64,000 bases of DNA from Streptomyces sp. NBC_00237. Its GTDB lineage: Bacteria > Actinomycetota > Actinomycetes > Streptomycetales > Streptomycetaceae. This document shows positions 1 through 6,674 of this stretch, one piece after another (position 1 is the stretch's first letter; each line of letters starts with the position of its first letter). The notes beneath the pieces are model-generated. The model had not been told where the DNA came from, ran no database searches, and saw only the letters and a list, made by a program, of their open reading frames with translations. The translations under genes were made by a program, and so were the position numbers. Location: the NCBI RefSeq assembly GCF_026342435.1, contig NZ_JAPEMT010000006.1, positions 124,001 to 188,000 of the forward strand, in the 5' to 3' direction.

Positions 1-1
1 C

Positions 2-463
2 GAGGACGAGCTGGTGGGGCGGCCGAGGCTGGCCGGGGAGCCGGTCGACGAACCGCTGATCGAGCTGCCGCTGCCGAGTGCGAGCGAGGTCGCGGGGCGG
101 CTGGAAGGGCTGTCGCAGCTGATCATCGCCGGTGGTGCGGCCGCTCCGGCGCTGGTGACGTCGGCGGTTGTGCACGGCGAGCTGCTCGCGCTGCGGCCGT
201 TCGGCTCGCACAACGGGCTCGTCGCGCGTGCCGCCGAACGCATCGTGCTGATCAACAGCGGACTCGACCCGAAGTCGGTCTGCCCGGCCGAGGTCGGCCA
301 CGCGGAACTGGGGCGCGCGGAGTACGTCGCCGCTCTGGAGGGATACGTGTCCGGTACGCCGGAGGGCGTCGCGGCGTGGATCACGCACTGCGGGCGCGCC
401 GCGGAACTCGGTGCGCGCGAGTCGATGGCGGTCTGCGAGGCGCTCCAGCGCGGCGCGGCCTGA
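2..463 (+). CDS. Fic-like protein, C-terminal part (cut by window edge)
   Basis: The frame is open from the window edge, so these are the last about 153 residues of a longer protein; the GTG at 14 is probably internal. The segment RPFGSHNGLVAR lines up by eye with the Fic motif HPFxxGNGRxxR. It keeps P-F, N-G and the last Arg but has Arg instead of the catalytic His and His instead of the first Gly. If the assignment is right, the usual AMP-transfer chemistry is doubtful. It ends 28 bp before a strong hairpin, so it is probably the last gene of its transcript. The Fic relation rests on one motif; the existence of the gene is much surer than its function. Confidence 0.6.
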   Translation, partial: EDELVGRPRLAGEPVDEPLIELPLPSASEVAGRLEGLSQLIIAGGAAAPALVTSAVVHGELLALRPFGSHNGLVARAAERIVLINSGLDPKSVCPAEVGHAELGRAEYVAALEGYVSGTPEGVAAWITHCGRAAELGARESMAVCEALQRGAA

Positions 464-490
464 CGTGTCGGAACCCGGAGAACAAAGATG

Positions 491-516
491 CGGCGGTACC
501 GGAATCGGTACCGCCG
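491..516 (+). terminator. Perfect 10-bp stem-loop after the Fic-like gene
   Basis: CGGCGGTACC at 491-500 and its exact complement at 507-516 enclose a 6-base loop. It lies 28 bp after the stop codon of the gene ending at 463. There is no T-run, which is common for Streptomyces terminators. Confidence 0.6.
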
Positions 517-841
517 CTGGCATGTCCGTCGAGTTACCAAGCGTCCTCGGATTTTTGCCCATCAGGTCGGGAACTTAGCCCGTGGCCTGGTGCGGCTGGC
601 CCGTAATCGACGGGTCGACGTCGCGTGGGTGCTCGACTTTCATGCGCGGTCCGTGGGGCCGTCATGCGTAGCAGGTGATCCTCTCGGATGTCCTTGGTCT
701 CGCGGGCCGTTGAATCCTTTGTACTCCCGTTCTCGGGGAAGCGGAACCCCTGGAAACGCTTCTTTACTTTTACTCTCAAATACGGGCAAAACATCCCGTG
801 TGGCGTCGGGGCTGAGCAGTCGGGGCCGAGCAGAGGTGGAC
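517..841. other. Intergenic stretch; possible small transcript or small ORF
   Basis: About 325 bases lie between the Fic-like gene and the converging HAD gene. GC is lower than the surroundings, with an A/T-rich patch at 760-795. An 86-codon frame runs on the minus strand (794 to 534), but its codons do not show the strong GC3 bias of Streptomyces genes and I recognise no domain. Short hairpins are visible, for example CCCGT/ACGGG around 600-613. I believe a small RNA has been reported at the equivalent place in S. coelicolor, but I cannot verify that here. Confidence 0.3.
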
Positions 842-1690
842 TCAGCCGGTGACGGCCGCCCGGCGGCGGCTCGCGTACCAGACGAGACCGGCGGTGGCGG
901 CCGCCGCTCCCACTGCTGCCGCCGCCATCAGTGCGGGGCGCGGCGGCATGGAGAGGGTGGGCAGTCGCTGCTTGAGGCGGACGGGGCGGTTAAAGACGAG
1001 AATCGGCCATTCCCGGGCGGTCGCTTCGCGGCGCAGCGCTCGGTCCGGGTTGACCGCGTACGGATGGCCGACGGACTCCAGCATCGGCACGTCGGTCGCC
1101 GAGTCGCTGTACGCGAAACAGCGCGCCAGGTCGTATCCCTCGGAGGCGGCGAGTTCCTTGACGGCCTCCGCCTTGGTCGGGCCGTAGGCGTAGTACTCCA
1201 CCTCTCCGGTGAAGCAACCGTCGTCACCGACGACCATCCGGGTGGCCACCACCCGGTCGGCGCCCAGCAGTTCACCGATCGGCTCGACCACCTCCGCGCC
1301 GGACGTCGAGACGATGACCACGTCCCGCCCGGCCGCGTGGTGCTCCTCGATGAGGGATGCGGCCTCGTCGTAGATGATCGGGTCGATCAGGTCGTGCAGG
1401 GTCTCGGCGACGATCTCCCGCACCTGCTGCACGTTCCAGCCTTTGCAGAGGGCGGAGAGGTATTCGCGCATCCCTTCCATCTGATCGTGGTCCGCGCCGC
1501 CCGCCAGGAAGACGAACTGTGCGTAGGCCGTTCGTAGAACGGCTCGGCGGTTGATCAGTCCGCCTTGGTAGAAGGACTTGCTGAAGGTCAGCGTGCTCGA
1601 CTTCGCAATGACGGTCTTGTCCAGGTCGAAGAAGGCAGCGGTGCGGGGCAGCGAGTGGTTTTCCACGAGCCGAGCATAGAACCCCACCAT
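842..1690 (-). CDS. HAD-superfamily (IB) phosphatase with C-terminal membrane anchor
   Basis: A 282-residue protein. HAD motif I is FFDLDKT near the N-terminus (nucleophile Asp and DxDxT pattern), motif II is in VSTSGAE, and the metal-binding motif is YSDSATDVPML. These place it with SerB/CicA-like HAD-IB phosphatases; the substrate is unknown. The end is a hydrophobic Ala-rich segment (PALMAAAAVGAAAATAGLVW) followed by Arg residues, a probable membrane anchor with the catalytic domain in the cytoplasm. The ATG at 1690 is chosen because the frame upstream of it would run into the 6C RNA region and lacks family similarity. By memory the S. coelicolor homologue (SCO3558) is annotated as associated with morphological differentiation. 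Confidence 0.85.
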   Translation of the reverse strand: MVGFYARLVENHSLPRTAAFFDLDKTVIAKSSTLTFSKSFYQGGLINRRAVLRTAYAQFVFLAGGADHDQMEGMREYLSALCKGWNVQQVREIVAETLHDLIDPIIYDEAASLIEEHHAAGRDVVIVSTSGAEVVEPIGELLGADRVVATRMVVGDDGCFTGEVEYYAYGPTKAEAVKELAASEGYDLARCFAYSDSATDVPMLESVGHPYAVNPDRALRREATAREWPILVFNRPVRLKQRLPTLSMPPRPALMAAAAVGAAAATAGLVWYASRRRAAVTG

Positions 1691-1754
1691 TCGGCGTACG
1701 CTGGGGCGCGTGGGTTTGCCTGGGAAGGCTCTCGGGTACACCATGGAAGTCACG

Positions 1755-1872
1755 GATCGTTCGCGACCGTGCTACCCCGGTTCGGCTCCTCCCCCCCCGA
1801 GTCGAACCGTGGCAGACGACCCCCGCTCTCCCCCCCGGCGGGGGTCGTCGCATGTCCGGATGCTTTTTCGGG
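1755..1872 (+). ncRNA. 6C RNA
   Basis: Two adjacent hairpins each present a run of cytosines in the loop, the defining feature of the actinobacterial 6C RNA family. Hairpin 1: stem 1778-1788 with 1799-1809 (11 bp, one G-T pair), loop with eight C at 1791-1798. Hairpin 2: stem 1815-1826 with 1838-1849 (12 bp), loop with seven C at 1830-1836. A T-run at 1872-1876 follows. It sits divergently between the HAD gene and ssd. The ends are estimated; only the two hairpins are exact. The function of 6C RNA is not established. Confidence 0.85.
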
Positions 1873-2033
1873 GCCCGTGGCGGCTCCTGATCCCTGTGCA
1901 TCGTGCGACTCCTCTCTCCACGTTCGTGCGTCGGTGACACCTTCGTACCCACTCAACTCGTCACTCTGTGTAGTTGTTCCGTTCCCCTTGGAAGTCACTG
2001 GTATGGGTGAGTGGAATATTCACAACCGATGAG

Positions 2034-2062
2034 TTGTCCACAGTTTTCGAGCAAGATCCACA
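2034..2062 (+). promoter_or_regulatory. Two DnaA-box-like sites upstream of ssd
   Basis: TTGTCCACA at 2034-2042 is a perfect match to the Streptomyces DnaA-box consensus. GATCCACA at 2055-2062, in the same orientation, is a weaker match sharing TCCACA. They lie 92-120 bp before the ssd start, in an unusually A/T-rich leader. Binding by DnaA is inferred from sequence only. Confidence 0.45.
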
Positions 2063-2153
2063 TGATTTTCCGGATCGCTGCACGGTGATTCCCCACCGCG
2101 AACTTCGCGGATGTCGGAATCGCTTGAGATCGCAGTGAGAGGGGGCGGAGATC

Positions 2154-3257
2154 GTGGCTGGACCGATCACACCCGACCGCTTGTCGGCCGCCGAGGCGGG
2201 GCGGGGCGGACCGTTGATCGTCACCGAGGATGTGGAACTCCTCGACGATCTGCTGAGATTGTGCGCCGCGGCCGGCGCGGAACCGGAAGTCCATCACGGA
2301 ATCCCGGAACGGCAGGGGAGTTGGGAAGCGGCCCCGCTCGTGCTCGTCGGCGACGACGCGGCGGCGAGGGTACGCGGAGCGGTGCGCAGGCGCGGCGTCA
2401 TGCTCGTCGGCCACGACCAGGACGACCCGCTCGTATGGCGGCGGGCGGTCGAGATCGGCGCGGACTACGTACTGCGGCTGCCCGACGCGGAGAACTGGCT
2501 CGTGAATCAGCTCGCCGACGCGGCGGAGGGCGTCGGCGGGCAGGCGCTCACCGTGGGCGTGATGGGCGGGCGCGGCGGAGCCGGTGCCTCCACCCTGGCG
2601 TGCGCCCTGGCCGTCACGGCGGCGCGCACAGGCCGCCGGACCATGCTCGTGGACGGTGACCCGCTCGGCGGCGGGCTCGACGTCCTGCTCGGCGGGGAAA
2701 GTGCCCAGGGCATGCGCTGGCCGGATTTCGCCGCCTCACGCGGCCGGGTCGCGAGTGCCGCCCTGGAGGAGTCGCTGCCCCGGCTGCACGACCTGAGGGT
2801 GCTCAGCTGGGACCGCAGCGACACGGTGGTGATCCCGCCCGAGGCGATGCGGGCGGTTCTGGCGGCGGCCCGGAGGTCCGGCGGAGTCGTCGTCGTGGAC
2901 CTGCCGCGCCGGGTCGACGAGAGCGTCGCCGAGGCGCTCGCGCAGCTGGACCTGGGACTGCTGGTGGTGCCCGGCGAGCTGCGGGCGGTCGCCGCCGCGC
3001 GCCGCGTCGCGGCCAGCGCCTCGATGGTGCTGGGCGACCTGCGGACCGTCGTGCGCGGCCCGTACACGTCCGGTCTCGACGAGGAATGGGTGGCCAAGGC
3101 GCTCGACCTGCCTCTGGTGGGCGAACTCCCGGCCGAGCCCGGACTCTGGGAGGCGCTCGCGGACGGGGAACCTCCGGGCGGCAGCCCGCGCGGGCCGCTG
3201 GCCAGGTTCTGCACGGCCTTCTGGGAGCGGGCACTGGTCGGGGGTGCGTCCGGATGA
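2154..3257 (+). CDS. ssd: Septum site-determining protein Ssd (MinD/CpaE-type ATPase)
   Basis: A 367-residue protein. Residues about 1-125 form a receiver-like region; from about 135 there is a MinD/ParA-type P-loop domain. The deviant Walker A is GGRGGAGASTLA with Ala where ParA proteins have the second Lys, as in CpaE/Ssd proteins, followed by MLVDGDPLGGGLDVLLG. It is the first gene of the tad operon and overlaps TadA by 4 bp (ATGA). In the tad system CpaE-like proteins place the pilus/secretion ATPase; the mycobacterial and Streptomyces relatives are called Ssd for effects on septation. The GTG start has GAGGGGGCGGAG just upstream. Confidence 0.85.
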   Translation: MAGPITPDRLSAAEAGRGGPLIVTEDVELLDDLLRLCAAAGAEPEVHHGIPERQGSWEAAPLVLVGDDAAARVRGAVRRRGVMLVGHDQDDPLVWRRAVEIGADYVLRLPDAENWLVNQLADAAEGVGGQALTVGVMGGRGGAGASTLACALAVTAARTGRRTMLVDGDPLGGGLDVLLGGESAQGMRWPDFAASRGRVASAALEESLPRLHDLRVLSWDRSDTVVIPPEAMRAVLAAARRSGGVVVVDLPRRVDESVAEALAQLDLGLLVVPGELRAVAAARRVAASASMVLGDLRTVVRGPYTSGLDEEWVAKALDLPLVGELPAEPGLWEALADGEPPGGSPRGPLARFCTAFWERALVGGASG

Positions 3258-4405
3258 GCGCGACCGTACTGCTGAACGCCGTGCGCCAACGGCTCGCGGA
3301 GTCCGGGGCCGAGCCGACGCCCGCCAGGGTGGCTGCCGCGCTGCGGGCCCAGGGAAGGCTGCTGGGCGACGCCGAAGTGCTCGGCGCGGCAGCCGAGTTG
3401 AGGAACGAGCTGGTGGGTGCGGGGCCGTTGGAGCCGCTGCTCGCCGACCCGGCGGTGACCGATGTGCTGGTCTCGGCGCCGGACCGGGTGTGGGTGGATC
3501 GCGGGGCGGGCCTGGAGCTGGCCGACGTGACCTTCGAGGACGCGGCCGCGGTACGCAGGCTGGCCCAGCGGCTCGCGGCCGTCGCCGGACGGCGGCTGGA
3601 CGACGCCCGGCCCTGGGTGGACGCACGGCTGCCGGACGGGACGCGAATGCACGCCGTACTGCCGCCCGTGGCCGTCGGAGGGACCTGTCTGTCGCTGCGG
3701 GTGGTGCGGCCGAAGGCGTTCCGGCCGGAGGAACTGGTGGCGGCGGGGACGGTGCCGCCCGGCGGTGACGTGCTGCTGCGGGCGCTGGTCGAGGCCCGGC
3801 TGTCGTACCTGATCAGCGGAGGAACGGGGGCGGGCAAGACGACGTTGCTCTCGGCCCTGCTCGGGCTGGTGGGTCGGCGGGAGCGGATCGTTCTCGCAGA
3901 GGATTCGGCCGAGCTGCGGCCGGACCACCCGCACGTGGTGCGGCTGGAGTCCCGGCCCGCGAACCAGGAGGGGGCCGGACAGGTCACCTTGCGGGACCTG
4001 GTGCGTCAGGCGCTGCGGATGCGTCCCGACCGGCTGGTGGTCGGGGAAGTGCGCGGGGCCGAGGTGACGGAGCTGCTGGCAGCCCTCAACACGGGGCATG
4101 AGGGAGGCTCGGGCACTCTGCACGCGAACGCGGCGGCCCATGTCCCGGCCCGGCTTGAGGCGTTGGGGACGGCCGCCGGGCTCGACCGGGCCGCACTGCA
4201 CAGCCAGGTGGCGGCCGCGCTGTCGGTGGTACTGCATCTCGTACGGGACCGGGACGGGCGGCGCAGGCTCGCCGAGATGCACGTCCTGGAACGGGACGCG
4301 GCGGGCCTGGTGGTGACCGTGCCCGCGCTGCGGTGGGATCCCGACGGGTTCGTACGGGAGCGGGGCTGGCCCCGGCTGCGCGAGCTGATCGGGGGTGCGT
4401 GGTGA
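3254..4405 (+). CDS. tadA: TadA/CpaF-type secretion ATPase
   Basis: A 383-residue type II/IV secretion ATPase of the TadA/CpaF branch. An N-terminal domain ends near VDARLPDGTRMHAVLPP. Then come Walker A GGTGAGKTTLL, the Asp box LAEDSAELRPDHPHVVRLESR, Walker B RPDRLVVGEVRGAE and the His box GSGTLHANAA. It would power Flp pilus assembly or Tad secretion at the membrane with TadB and TadC. It starts inside the ssd stop codon and overlaps TadB by 4 bp, so the genes are translationally coupled. Confidence 0.93.
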   Translation: MSATVLLNAVRQRLAESGAEPTPARVAAALRAQGRLLGDAEVLGAAAELRNELVGAGPLEPLLADPAVTDVLVSAPDRVWVDRGAGLELADVTFEDAAAVRRLAQRLAAVAGRRLDDARPWVDARLPDGTRMHAVLPPVAVGGTCLSLRVVRPKAFRPEELVAAGTVPPGGDVLLRALVEARLSYLISGGTGAGKTTLLSALLGLVGRRERIVLAEDSAELRPDHPHVVRLESRPANQEGAGQVTLRDLVRQALRMRPDRLVVGEVRGAEVTELLAALNTGHEGGSGTLHANAAAHVPARLEALGTAAGLDRAALHSQVAAALSVVLHLVRDRDGRRRLAEMHVLERDAAGLVVTVPALRWDPDGFVRERGWPRLRELIGGAW

Positions 4406-5265
4406 GCCCGTGGGGGCCGACCGCGTACGCGGCGATGGTGTGCGCCGGAATGGCGGCCCGGCTGCTGGTCGGCGGGGAGCGGGGGTTGCGCAGGGCGCGG
4501 CTGGTGGTGGCCGGGAGCATGGCAGAGGACGCGCGTCCCGCGCCCTGGGAGCGGCTGTGGGCGCTCGTACGGGAACGGGGGCGGCCGGAGTGGCTGTGCC
4601 TGCCCGTGGCGGGCGTGGTGGCCGTACTGGGGGAGTCGGTGATTCCGCTGCTGTGCGGGGCGGTGGCCGTGCCCGTGGTCGGACGAGGGCTGCGGGCACG
4701 GGAGTCGGGGCGGGCGCGGGAGCGGCGAGGTGACCGGGTGATCGCGCTGTGCGGGGCGGTGAGCGGGGAACTGCGGGCCGGAAGCCAGCCGGGGCAGGCC
4801 CTGTTCGTCGCGGCGGCCGACACCGGGGGCCTCGGGGAAGCGGAGGCCGAGGTGCTGGCGGCGGCCCGGTTCGGGGGCGACGTGCCGACCGCGCTGCACA
4901 GGGCCGCGCGCGACCCGGGGGCGGAGGGGCTGGTCGGGGTCGCCGTGTGCTGGCAGGTGGCCGTGGGCAGCGGAGCGGGGCTCGCGGCCGGACTCGACCG
5001 GCTGGAGGCGGCGCTGCGGGCCGACCGGGAGCGAAGGGAACTGCTGCGGGCCCGGTTGTCCGGGGCCTGGTCGACGGTGGGACTGCTCGCACTGCTGCCG
5101 GTGGCGGGCGTGCTGATCGGGAGCGCGATGGGCGCGGACCCGCTGAGGGTGCTGCTGCACACGCCGTTGGGGCTCGGCTGCCTGGTGGCGGGCGGGTTGC
5201 TGGAGGCGGCGGGCCTGCTGTGGTCCCGTCGGATCGTACGGAGCGGAGAGGGGGAGGGTGCGTGA
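4402..5265 (+). CDS. tadB: TadB-like inner membrane platform protein
   Basis: A 287-residue type II secretion F-domain protein. Hydrophobic segments lie near the N-terminus and in the middle, with a pair at the C-terminal end (WSTVGLLALLPVAGVLIGSA and GLGCLVAGGLLEAAGLL). The central cytoplasmic part, RVIALCGAVSGELRAGSQPGQAL, is typical of TadB. The GTG start overlaps the TadA stop and its own stop overlaps the TadC start by 4 bp. It should form the membrane platform with TadC. Confidence 0.88.
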   Translation: MSPWGPTAYAAMVCAGMAARLLVGGERGLRRARLVVAGSMAEDARPAPWERLWALVRERGRPEWLCLPVAGVVAVLGESVIPLLCGAVAVPVVGRGLRARESGRARERRGDRVIALCGAVSGELRAGSQPGQALFVAAADTGGLGEAEAEVLAAARFGGDVPTALHRAARDPGAEGLVGVAVCWQVAVGSGAGLAAGLDRLEAALRADRERRELLRARLSGAWSTVGLLALLPVAGVLIGSAMGADPLRVLLHTPLGLGCLVAGGLLEAAGLLWSRRIVRSGEGEGA

Positions 5266-6050
5266 ACGGGGACGTTGTCCACAGGCTGGGGGTAGTGGTG
5301 TCGGCCGCCGCGGCGGTGGGGTGTCTGGCTTTCGCGTTGGCCGGTAGGCGCCGGGAGCAGGAGTCCCGTCGGCGGCTCGTGACGCTGCTGGCGGTCGAGG
5401 CGGCGATGGCGGGACGGCGGCGCGGTGACTTCCGGGCCGGGGTGGCGTGGGCACGGGACTGGGGCGGCCCCCTGGCGGCTGTGGTGGCCGGGTACGTGCT
5501 GGTCGGAGGGGTGTGGGGGTGCCTCGCCGGGGCGATGGCCGGAGTCGGGGTGCGGAAGTGGCAGCGGGGCCGGAAGTCGAAAGGGGCCATGGCGGCGGAG
5601 GAGGCGGCCGCAGGTCGGCAACTGCCGCTGGCCGCGGACCTCTTGGCTGCCTGTGTGGCTGCGGGTGCCGGGCCGGGAGAGGCGGCGCGGGCGGTCGGGG
5701 AGTCGCTCGGCGGGCCGGTCGGGGAGCGGTTGGCCCGGGCGGCGGCGGAGCTGCGGCTCGGAGGTGAACCGGCCCAGGCGTGGGGTTGGTTGGGGGAGAT
5801 ACCCGGTGCTGCCGGGCTGGCCAGGTGTCTGGCCCGGAGCGGGGCCAGCGGGGCTCCGGCGGCAGGGCCGGTGGCCCGGATCGCGGACGGCCTCCGCGCG
5901 GAGCGGGCCCGCAGGGCCGAGGCCGGGGCGAATCGGGCGGCCGTGCTGATCGTCGTGCCGCTGTCGCTCTGCTTCCTGCCCGCCTTTCTGGTGGTGGGTG
6001 TGGTTCCGGTGGTGATCGGGCTGGCGGAGGGACTGCTGGCCGGTGGGTGA
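5262..6050 (+). CDS. tadC: TadC-like inner membrane platform protein
   Basis: A 262-residue F-domain protein, partner of TadB. Membrane segments lie at the N-terminus (VVSAAAAVGCLAFALAG), near 75-100 and at the C-terminus (VLIVVPLSLCFLPAFLVVG). The motif LPLAADLLAACVAAGAGPGEAA is the usual TadC cytoplasmic loop. The GTG start overlaps the TadB stop. A TTGTCCACA (5275-5283), identical to the Streptomyces DnaA-box consensus, lies in its first codons. Confidence 0.88.
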   Translation: MNGDVVHRLGVVVSAAAAVGCLAFALAGRRREQESRRRLVTLLAVEAAMAGRRRGDFRAGVAWARDWGGPLAAVVAGYVLVGGVWGCLAGAMAGVGVRKWQRGRKSKGAMAAEEAAAGRQLPLAADLLAACVAAGAGPGEAARAVGESLGGPVGERLARAAAELRLGGEPAQAWGWLGEIPGAAGLARCLARSGASGAPAAGPVARIADGLRAERARRAEAGANRAAVLIVVPLSLCFLPAFLVVGVVPVVIGLAEGLLAGG

Positions 6051-6085
6051 GTGACTCAAGTGACGTGAATATTCAGGAGGTTGAG

Positions 6086-6304
6086 ATGGGAAAGCGGATG
6101 TGGGTGCAGGTGGTACGCGTGGTGGGAAGGGCGCGGACGAGGTTGCGCGGGACCGGGGACGCGGGGATGAGTACGTCCGAGTACGCGGTCGGGACGATCG
6201 CCGCCTGCGCCTTCGCGGCGGTGCTCTACAAGGTGGTCACCAGTGGCGCGGTCTCGGGGGCGTTGCAGGCGGCGGTGGAGAGGGCTCTCGATGTGCAGTT
6301 CTGA
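6086..6304 (+). CDS. DUF4244 small membrane protein (Flp-pilin-like)
   Basis: A 72-residue peptide preceded by a strong Shine-Dalgarno AGGAGG at 6075-6080. After a basic N-terminus, DAGMSTSEYAVGTIAACAFA resembles the Flp prepilin pattern (G before a residue at -1, Glu at +5, then a hydrophobic helix). That is the DUF4244 signature found between TadC and TadE in actinobacteria. It is probably the pilin-like subunit moved by the TadABC machine. It overlaps the next gene by 14 bp. Confidence 0.85.
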   Translation: MGKRMWVQVVRVVGRARTRLRGTGDAGMSTSEYAVGTIAACAFAAVLYKVVTSGAVSGALQAAVERALDVQF

Positions 6305-6674
6305 GGGGGAGCCGGGGGACCGCAGGCGTGCGGACCGGGGCTATGTGACCGCTGAGGCGGCGTTGGCGGTGCCGGTGCTGGTGCTCTTCGGGATGGCCCT
6401 GGTGTGGGCGCTGATGGCGGCCTCCGCGCAGATCCAGTGCGTGGACGCCGCCCGGGTGGGGGCGCGGGCGGCGGCCCGGCAGGAGCCGACGGCGGCCACC
6501 GAGGCGGCAGCCAGGCAGGCGGCGCCGGACGGGGCGAAGGTCGGGTTCCGGCGGGAGGGCGACCTGGTGCGGGTGGTGGTCGAGGCCCCCGCGCCGGGAC
6601 CGGGTCCGCTGGGCATGACGCTGCGGGCCGAGGCGGTGGCGTTGGCGGAGGAGACGGTGGGGGTGGGGACGTGA
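6291..6674 (+). CDS. TadE-family protein
   Basis: A 127-residue protein with the TadE pattern: short polar N-terminus, then RGYVTAEAALAVPVLVLFGM, where the Glu in a hydrophobic helix is characteristic, and VDAARVGARAAARQE just after it. The rest is a small extracytoplasmic domain. Members are pseudopilins or assembly factors of Tad systems. The ATG at 6291 lies within the end of the DUF4244 gene, and the stop overlaps the next GTG by 4 bp. Confidence 0.85.
   Translation: MCSSEGEPGDRRRADRGYVTAEAALAVPVLVLFGMALVWALMAASAQIQCVDAARVGARAAARQEPTAATEAAARQAAPDGAKVGFRREGDLVRVVVEAPAPGPGPLGMTLRAEAVALAEETVGVGT

Noticed and set aside
534..794. 86-codon minus-strand ORF as a real gene
   Set aside because: No GC3 codon bias, no domain, weak start site; kept only as an intergenic note.
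2507..5590. 1027-codon open frame on the minus strand opposite ssd-tadC
   Set aside because: Pro/Arg/Ala-rich antisense translation caused by high GC; the plus-strand genes have clear motifs and coupled starts.
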